Assembly: GCA_029204225.1 (NCBI GenBank) | Contig: CM055098.1 | Location: 17,825,303-17,889,302, forward strand | Source: Diphasiastrum complanatum | Taxonomy: Eukaryota > Streptophyta > Lycopodiopsida > Lycopodiales > Lycopodiaceae | Length of the DNA: 64,000 bases | Direction: 5' to 3' | Shown: piece after piece, positions 60,601 through 64,000 of the stretch | How positions within the stretch are numbered: the stretch's first letter is position 1 | Layout: each line of letters starts with the position of its first letter | The notes under the pieces: generated by a model | The model's input: the letters and a program-made list of their open reading frames with translations, nothing else | Told to the model about the DNA's origin: nothing | Databases searched by the model: none | Program-made: the position numbers and the translations under genes

Positions 60601-61445
60601 ACTGGGATACTCTACATATATTCTGCAGGCCTTTTTACATCCACTGTTGTTTATACTTTTGTACCTAGTTACACATTCTATATTATTCTTGTACAGGCCC
60701 CTAAGCCTTTTTAATGCTTCTGGCGACCTTATTTCTGACGTTGTCTGGCCAAGTGCCCTCATTTATTGAATCATATGTGGAGTGGGGGCCCACTATTCCC
60801 TCCATATTCTTTGTATTTCCTACATTAGGGTTCATTACTGGGGTATATATAGGGCACTTGTACATTCAGCAGCTTATTGATTGATATTGCTTGGGCTCCT
60901 TGTGAGAGAACCTATTGTCTGGTGATTTCATGTGATGCTAGTTAGCCATTCTTCGTGGGAGATTGATCGATTAGCCTATATGCTGTCTTTTCATGTTTCA
61001 AAGATGCAAAACTGTGAATTAGATCCTAGCTCATAAAGGTCTCAAGCCTGGCAAGTGTCTTAGGTCTTAGTCTGATCAACAAGACTTGTTGATGCCACTT
61101 GTATCTGATTAATCTTGTGCCAATAGAAAATTTCTCTAGTGGGAAGGGAGCTGAATTCAGAGGTGTTATTGAAGTTACTTGGTTACTAACACCATGAAGT
61201 TCGAAGTTGAGCATCTATAGCTCCAAATTAAAAATCTTAAAATCAAAAAGTATGCAATATTTTGCTGCAACAAATGAAACACACATACCACTGCTTTGAG
61301 GCCCCATAATAGACACCACAGCATAGGAAAGCCCACATTCGCCCAACTGCACATCTTTCACAAAGGAATCAAGACCTGCTTGATTAAAATTCCCTTTCCC
61401 ATCAATGAGTTGAAGTGTCGGGGGCCGCTCCTTTGACACCTCCCC
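29885..61445 (-). CDS. RHD3: RHD3-like (SEY1/atlastin-class) dynamin-like GTPase, nearly complete, 22 exons in window
   Basis: Product: an endoplasmic-reticulum membrane GTPase that fuses ER tubules into a network (RHD3/SEY1 family). Exons on the minus strand, numbered within the window: E1 61289-61445, E2 52008-52074, E3 51793-51895, E4 51508-51578, E5 51292-51355, E6 51143-51208, E7 49784-49831, E8 49502-49564, E9 49295-49351, E10 49048-49206, E11 48749-48817, E12 47327-47418, E13 45015-45093, E14 44733-44901, E15 44435-44559, E16 35850-36112, E17 35573-35669, E18 35219-35413, E19 35000-35104, E20 34802-34896, E21 34425-34521, E22 29885-30124. Phases agree at every junction and give 826 residues to a TAG at 29885-29887; the family is ~800 residues. 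Order: P-loop, GTPase domain, helical bundle, two membrane segments, short cytosolic tail. The start codon is upstream of 61445 and was not located. No frameshift or stop, so it is probably functional. Confidence 0.95.
30125..34424. other. RHD3-like intron, 4.3 kb
   Basis: Apart from a non-LTR 3' end with (GA)n at 33469-33680 and a short GA-rich patch at about 33947-33975, I see no coding or transposon domain. The frames present are short and unsupported. Confidence 0.6.
33469..33680 (-). mobile_element. Non-LTR element 3' end with (CT)n tail
   Basis: On the minus strand: a body of about 130 bp, the hairpin ATGCC-TTTT-GGCAT (33538-33551), GACATTAATAAAG, then (CT)n to 33469. The ~35 bp around the hairpin match 41331-41370 base for base. 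It is 5'-truncated with no coding part. Confidence 0.55.
34425..36112 (-). CDS. RHD3: RHD3-like E16-E21: helical bundle, second half, and membrane hairpin
   Basis: E16 carries [20 protein letters not shown] and [15 protein letters not shown]17 carries [21 protein letters not shown]18 covers [16 protein letters not shown] to [14 protein letters not shown]19 carries [21 protein letters not shown]20 carries [20 protein letters not shown] (first membrane segment) and E21 [20 protein letters not shown] (second). The two membrane segments, at about residues 690-745, form the family's ER hairpin anchor. Confidence 0.95.
36501..36826. repeat. Two tandem (TG)n(GA)n blocks, each with a hairpin
   Basis: Block 1: (TG)n(GA)n 36501-36593, then a 15-bp perfect stem CACGTTAAGATACAT with a 7-nt loop (36632-36668). 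Block 2: (TG)n(GA)n 36667-36731, then the same sequence with arms of 24 bp and one mismatch (36772-36826). The shared text between them ('ggtctttagagtactta', 'gggtacataag') shows a direct duplication. In block 1 the right arm runs straight into (TG)n. Confidence 0.85.
37263..38153 (+). mobile_element. Non-autonomous hAT-like element with GAAACGCGTTTC arms
   Basis: 891 bp flanked by a perfect 8-bp duplication ATTTTAAC (37255-37262 and 38154-38161). Inverted ends are CATAGATGCA on the left and CATAGTTGCA on the right (complement). Both arms carry repeated GAAACGCGTTTC-type words. The middle holds a GC-rich island (about 37770-37900) also found in the element at 53910. No transposase. An 8-bp duplication is the hAT hallmark; the CATAG end is not a perfect YARNG. 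Confidence 0.8.
38560..39420 (+). pseudogene. hAT transposase relic with DUF659-type domain
   Basis: Frame pieces in order: ETCRHC (possible BED finger, about 38570), [22 protein letters not shown] (from 38732), [18 protein letters not shown] (about 38881), then in another frame [20 protein letters not shown] (from 38944), then [20 protein letters not shown] with [15 protein letters not shown] (up to about 39390). The known family pattern runs 'LINF.V....GT.FL..VDASD', 'N..NY.AA', 'WTPCAAHCIDL..EDIGKI..V', 'P....LR..D.E..P.MGY.Y..MD'. Several stops and shifts make it dead. It lies 400 bp from the non-autonomous element at 37263. Confidence 0.8.
39510..40460 (-). pseudogene. Copia gag (UBN2 type) with zinc knuckle
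   Basis: The main frame (39729-40460) contains [45 protein letters not shown] and [20 protein letters not shown], the UBN2-type gag core. The knuckle [14 protein letters not shown] (CX2CX4HX4C) lies at 39510-39704. A perfect in-frame 27-bp tandem duplication at 39841-39894 repeats RELVQVIL. Pol is absent. A primer-binding site on the same strand lies at 41073-41085. Confidence 0.88.
41073..41314 (-). mobile_element. Primer-binding site and LTR edge of the gag-bearing copia element
   Basis: On the minus strand TGGTATAAGAGCC (41073-41085) is one change from TGGTATCAGAGCC. It is preceded by an LTR end ...TACACA (41086 upward). The LTR runs right to about 41314, where the 3' tail of a non-LTR element begins. 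Its continuation is likely 43472-44050, so the LTR appears split by that insertion. The LTR start was not fixed. Confidence 0.5.
41315..43471 (-). mobile_element. Non-LTR retrotransposon: endonuclease and C-terminal zinc region, RT deleted
   Basis: The endonuclease N-terminus [20 protein letters not shown] with [16 protein letters not shown] (43099-43293) fits the APE-type 'WN.RGL' and 'ETH' motifs. It continues in pieces with [13 protein letters not shown] (42774-42959) and [18 protein letters not shown]...DHSFLSFDI (42500-42635), the 'S-D-H' end of the domain. Then comes [20 protein letters not shown] with EEHFIFRC (41825-42022), the zinc-type tail after RT. The RT itself is missing. The 3' end has the ATGCC-TTTT-GGCAT hairpin (41349-41362), AATAAA and a CTTT/CT tail (about 41312-41331). 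(GA)n of ~65 bp sits at the 5' side (43409-43471). Confidence 0.75.
43472..44434. other. Intron sequence, probable other half of the split copia LTR
   Basis: Contains repeated 'gattggacca' phrases (43590-43710) and no coding frame. I infer that 43472 to about 44050 continues the LTR seen at 41086-41314, because the non-LTR element sits exactly between. Without a second LTR copy this is unproven. Confidence 0.35.
44435..47418 (-). CDS. RHD3: RHD3-like E12-E15: helical bundle, first half
   Basis: E12 has [17 protein letters not shown]13 [19 protein letters not shown]14 [20 protein letters not shown] and [11 protein letters not shown]15 [21 protein letters not shown]14 ends TGTGCAG followed by GCATGT, a second GC donor; joining there gives [14 protein letters not shown] in the correct phase. 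The intron after E12 is 2.2 kb. Confidence 0.93.
48749..49831 (-). CDS. RHD3: RHD3-like E7-E11: end of GTPase domain and start of helical region
   Basis: E7 [17 protein letters not shown]8 [17 protein letters not shown]9 [20 protein letters not shown]10 [18 protein letters not shown] with [19 protein letters not shown]11 [15 protein letters not shown]. Order and wording follow RHD3 closely. E10 ends CACAAG followed by GCAAGC, a GC-AG intron; using GC is the only way to keep both the phase and the conserved [11 protein letters not shown] junction. Confidence 0.93.
51143..52074 (-). CDS. RHD3: RHD3-like E2-E6: GTPase core
   Basis: E2 carries [20 protein letters not shown] (end of G1 and the following helix). 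E3 carries [20 protein letters not shown] and the G3 motif [13 protein letters not shown]4 carries [21 protein letters not shown]5 carries [21 protein letters not shown]6 carries FVIRDKTK, whose R-D is the G4 motif of this family. All five exons are 64-103 bp with GT-AG introns. Compared with Arabidopsis RHD3 the only notable differences are conservative or in the loop after the P-loop (HTC in place of GTN). Confidence 0.95.
52966..53621 (+). pseudogene. Gypsy gag fragment, interrupted by a hAT-like element
   Basis: The plus strand encodes [20 protein letters not shown] with [15 protein letters not shown] and WELKRR, a retrotransposon gag core. After a frame change it reads a Cys-rich region with [20 protein letters not shown] and SYCHLCNS. 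The frame is cut at 53621 by the element 53622-54611 and resumes in the same phase at 54620, with further Cys residues, to a TGA at 54746-54748. A stop (TAG) at 53391-53393 also breaks it. Confidence 0.65.
53872..53906 (+). repeat. Short interstitial telomere-type repeat
   Basis: Four TTTAGGG-type units, one changed to GTAGGG, just left of the nested element at 53910. Plant telomeres are TTTAGGG repeats; a stretch this short may be chance or a repair scar. Confidence 0.7.
53910..54269 (+). mobile_element. Nested one-armed copy with GAATCGCGATTC words
   Basis: It starts CATAGATGCACCGCGATTC and aligns along its length with the element at 37263, but where that has GAAACGCGTTTC this has GAATCGCGATT. 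It ends in the GC-rich island (GGGGG run at 54163-54174) without a right arm. GTTTCAGC flanks both sides (53902-53909 and 54270-54277), suggesting an 8-bp target duplication. Compared with 37263 it lacks about 240 bp (37470-37711). Confidence 0.65.
54749..55499. other. RHD3-like intron sequence, no domain recognised
   Basis: Follows the gypsy gag relic. A (GA)n patch lies near 54980-55005. I see no coding motif before the hAT fragment at 55500. Confidence 0.4.
55500..56068 (+). pseudogene. hAT transposase C-terminal dimerisation relic and acidic tail
   Basis: WWANLP at about 55505 is followed, in another frame, by [20 protein letters not shown] (from 55530) and [20 protein letters not shown] (to 55679, one in-frame stop). 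This fits the hAT C-terminal pattern 'WW..YG...P.L...A..ILSQ..SSS.CERNWS.F...HTKKRNRL....L..LV'. An acidic frame (55763-56068, rich in Glu/Asp) follows and may be the protein's tail. Dead. Confidence 0.7.
56996..57942 (+). mobile_element. Non-autonomous hAT-like element with GGTTCGAACC arms
   Basis: 947 bp flanked by a perfect 8-bp duplication ATTTCTTA (56988-56995 and 57943-57950). The left end CAATGTTGTG and right-end complement CAGTATTTTA are hAT-like. The left arm has GCGATTCGAACG, GGTTCGAACC and CCCGGTTGAACCG. The right arm has CCGGTTCGAACC, GATTCAAAC and GGCGATTCGAAAGG. The interior is mostly (GA)n (57190-57236) and several (TG)n runs (57259-57412, 57647-57674). No transposase. Confidence 0.85.
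58081..59130 (+). mobile_element. Non-autonomous element with GTTTCGAAC/AAACGCGTTT arms
   Basis: 1050 bp. Left end CAATGTTTTATTGAAACGCG, right-end complement CAATGTTTCTTCAACTCG. The arms are packed with GTTTCGAACG, GAAACGCGTTTC and AACGCGTTTCAAACG words on both sides. No matching 8-bp flanks (GAAAATTT left, TTCGGGAT right). It lies only 138 bp right of the element ending at 57942. Confidence 0.7.
59131..61288. other. RHD3-like intron, possible LTR remnant near 60.4-60.95 kb
   Basis: No coding domain recognised. Around 60840-60855 a GGTATATATAGGGC TATA-like box followed about 30 bp later by CATTCAGCAGC looks like an LTR or promoter start region, but I could not define LTR ends. Confidence 0.3.
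61289..61445 (-). CDS. RHD3: RHD3-like E1: N-terminus up to the P-loop
   Basis: The acceptor is CTTGTTCTTGCAG. The exon reads [20 protein letters not shown], then [18 protein letters not shown]. The G1 motif GPQSSGKS is split: the last glycine codon is shared with E2 across the 9.2 kb intron. The exon opens in phase 0, so at least one upstream exon must supply the start. Donor is GTATGT. Confidence 0.93.
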
Positions 61446-64000
61446 CTGCAAGAACAAGTGACAACTTGTGCACCTCTGTTGGCAAAAAATGTCTTGAGGC
61501 AAATCCTATAAATCTTGCTCTCTGGCACTTTTGAGTATCTTTTGTAGACACATCATGCTGAAGTAACTTCCAAGGAATGCTTGTACAGATTTTCAAATGT
61601 AAAAGTGGACAACTTTTACATTTCAAAGATAAGTGCTGAAACTCTATAGCCAACATTACTACTGCAATGACGATGCTTTTTTGTAAAGTGCAGTCGTACT
61701 AACTATAGTAACAATTCATATCACAAACTTAGAGTTGAATGGAAGTCCTCTAGTAGGGTCCCTGCTAGCCCTATATCCTTGACTAAGAGGAATAGCAGAA
61801 ACAATATGCACTCCAGCAAAAAGAGTTCAAAATTGACATGTTCAGGGAAAAAATAACAGAAAGAGTGCAGGGTCAAGCGCAGGGTGTATAAAAAAATAAT
61901 AACAACAGCCCACCAACGTGAACTCGGATTACATAAGAAACTCAAATTCTAAGTGGCATTCAAAACTTCCACCTGCTTGTAAGCATAAAAAAAACAGGGA
62001 CTAGTTTCACACCTCAATAGACTTGAAAAAACCTTGACACAAAAGAGCAGAAACACAAAGTTGACAAGGCATTTTGATTAAAGGGCATTAATGTTACAAT
62101 CCGTACAGTGGATCGATAATGATGTATCTGGATTGCACAATATGTATGCATTCAACTGATTTAACAGTTGTTCCGTAAGATACTTGCTACCAACCTAAAT
62201 CCAGGTGTAAATTCAATAATAACCCTATACTATCCACTGTTTCACAGTTAGAAACCCATAACGTAGATACAACAAAGTGGAAGTGTAACAAGGAGATTGA
62301 TAATTTGAATGTTTCAGTAAGTGTCAATGCTCAATGTTAGAAAATGAGTGGTTACTTGCATGAATACTAGCACCTAAGTGATAGGTTGACACAGATTATA
62401 CATGCGACTTCACAGGCAGATGACAAAAAGGAAAATCCCAATGTTAGATGCCACATACTCACACGCATGTGCATGCATGCACACACGGAGGAGATGATTA
62501 TTGGGTCTGGAATGCACTATAGCTCCTAGAATACAGAAACAGAAACCAATTAATCAGCCTGGTATAGAACAAATTACTATTTAACAGAAGTTTGGTCAGT
62601 ATGCCATGCTACTCTCCTTTTAAAGACAATATGAGAAGCTTCTCTTGGCTCTCTAAATCAGGCTCGACAACTATGTGTTAACTTTGCCAAGAATCTGCAA
62701 AAAAGGTGTCTAAAAAACCACCTATCCAAGCACCCTGAATGCCATCAGATATGTACCTTCACACAAGCACGAGCATGGTACTTGTAGTTTACCGTTAAGT
62801 CCATATTATCAAAACAAAAAAGCAAACTACTACACACAAGGTCAGGCTGTGACTTTTAATATTTTCAAGTGCTCACATCCTATCTATATCTAGCTCAAGG
62901 GATCCATGCTTGCAAGTAAAATGCATCCACTAGCTAGCCCTCCTGCAAACTGCTCTAGCCCAAACAGGGGAACATGAAAAAGTAAAACTGCTTGATTCAC
63001 TAACTTTTCAGCCAAGTTGGTCAATGGTAATCATCAAGAATTCCCCTTGTCTAGTTTACACTTCAAGCATACTCCGTCATAAGCATTATTTCTTAGACTA
63101 CAATAAATGCAAGTTAATTAGACTTTAATGCATCATAGCTTCAAAGCATTTCTTTTGTCAGTAGAACAGAAATACTGAACCATTTTCAGACCAGAAATAG
63201 CACCCTTGGAGTGCAAGATATATTTCAAATACACATCATGTTGAAAAGTAGCATGCATATAGCATGTGTGATGCACCCTCTGCTCATGAATGAAAATGGT
63301 ATGACCTAGAGATTGTGGGTACTGAAGAGCTATAAACAAGAACAGACACCAAATGGCTACCAATGAGCTACTCGTACCAGGGAAAAACATCTAGCATCCA
63401 TTCAACAGAAAATGTTATTTGGAGAAAACTGAGGCACCTAGTCAGCATGTTAGGAAAGCAACAGCCAGCTACAGATATACTAAAATGCTGGTCCAATTGA
63501 CTCAGCATGATATAGAACCCGATAATAAGGAGCATAAAAGACAAATGGCTCACAGTCTTGGAACGGAGTGTCTTATTGTACTGACTAATTTCTTAATTGT
63601 GTGGACTATGTTATCAGAAATATGGTGCTCAAAGGAAGTTCTAAGCATTTCTACGAACTAAACCTGTGAAGCAGAAGACTCATGCTAGCCTGTTATTGTC
63701 CAGATCAAGTGTAAATAGGAATTATCAAGGTAAATACACCCTTGTCTTCAAATTTAAATAGGACACATAGGTTTCCCAATTTTCCATCTAACAAAAACAA
63801 ATCGGAGTCCAGGAAGGAAATGCGGATGGATCTCAAGGCAGTGTGGTGCAATGAATACAAACCTAAATGTATATATATATATATCTAATAAACGTGAGGT
63901 TACTGAGAGCACACTAATCATGTTTACAATAGATATTACAGTAAAATCAAAGGTACTAATTGGCATAGAATCAGATGATAGATCCTGCAAAATAAAGAAA
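61446..64000. other. 5' side of the RHD3-like gene, first exon not located
   Basis: Must be intron, or intron plus first exon, of the RHD3-like gene, because E1 opens in phase 0 after an acceptor. No domain or transposon is recognised. A short (TA)n lies at 63870-63885. Confidence 0.4.

Noticed and set aside
60300-60960. Solo LTR candidate with TATA box near 60842
   Set aside because: No convincing TG...CA ends, primer site or flanking duplication.
63930-63986. Possible first exon of the RHD3-like gene (good acceptor TTTATTTTGCAG, 45-bp phase-compatible frame with an internal ATG)
   Set aside because: It would join E1 in phase, but the residues match nothing known at this protein's N-terminus; splice-like sites this short occur by chance.

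Overview
The window is nuclear DNA of a flowering plant; the lineage cannot be pinned down from sequence alone. The evidence is two intron-rich, plant-type genes: a VPS18 homologue and a ROOT HAIR DEFECTIVE 3 (RHD3/SEY1-type) dynamin-like GTPase. Around and inside them lie decayed Ty1/copia and Ty3/gypsy retrotransposons, non-LTR elements, hAT transposon debris and many (GA/CT)n and (CA/TG)n microsatellites. Most open frames in the window are microsatellite read-through or transposon relics.

Layout. 1-3.3 kb: 5' end of VPS18 on the minus strand; the rest lies beyond the left edge. 3.3-29.8 kb: intergenic transposon graveyard. It holds copia gag, protease, RT and RNase H fragments, a non-LTR element with a restriction-like endonuclease tail (8.1-9.2 kb), a copia element with paired ~1 kb LTRs but no 5' internal region (13.1-17.8 kb), a single LTR with its primer-binding site (19.9-20.7 kb), and a tandem segmental duplication rich in microsatellites (22.3-26.8 kb). 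29.9-61.4 kb: one RHD3-like gene on the minus strand. I could place 22 coding exons that join in phase into 826 codons, starting just upstream of the P-loop and running through the two C-terminal membrane segments to a stop. Only the first few codons are unlocated. Its introns of 9.2, 8.3 and 4.3 kb hold most of the interesting mobile DNA. Two introns use GC donors.

Main discovery candidate. A family of ~0.9-1.05 kb non-autonomous DNA transposons has terminal arms built from short self-complementary words. The word differs between members but is shared by the two ends of one member: GAAACGCGTTTC in one, GGTTCGAACC in another, CGTTC/GAACG plus ATCCGG in a third. Three long members have perfect 8-bp target duplications, and one of them splits a gypsy gag frame that resumes in phase beyond it. 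A shorter, one-armed copy nested in that member is also flanked by an 8-bp repeat. The 8-bp duplications and the CA-type ends of several members point to hAT transposases, and two decayed hAT transposase fragments lie nearby in the same introns.

A second pattern: a non-LTR element whose 3' end carries a small ATGCC-TTTT-GGCAT hairpin is followed at three loci by a simple repeat ((CT)n, CTTT-type or (CA)n). Retrotransposition may therefore have seeded some of the microsatellites.
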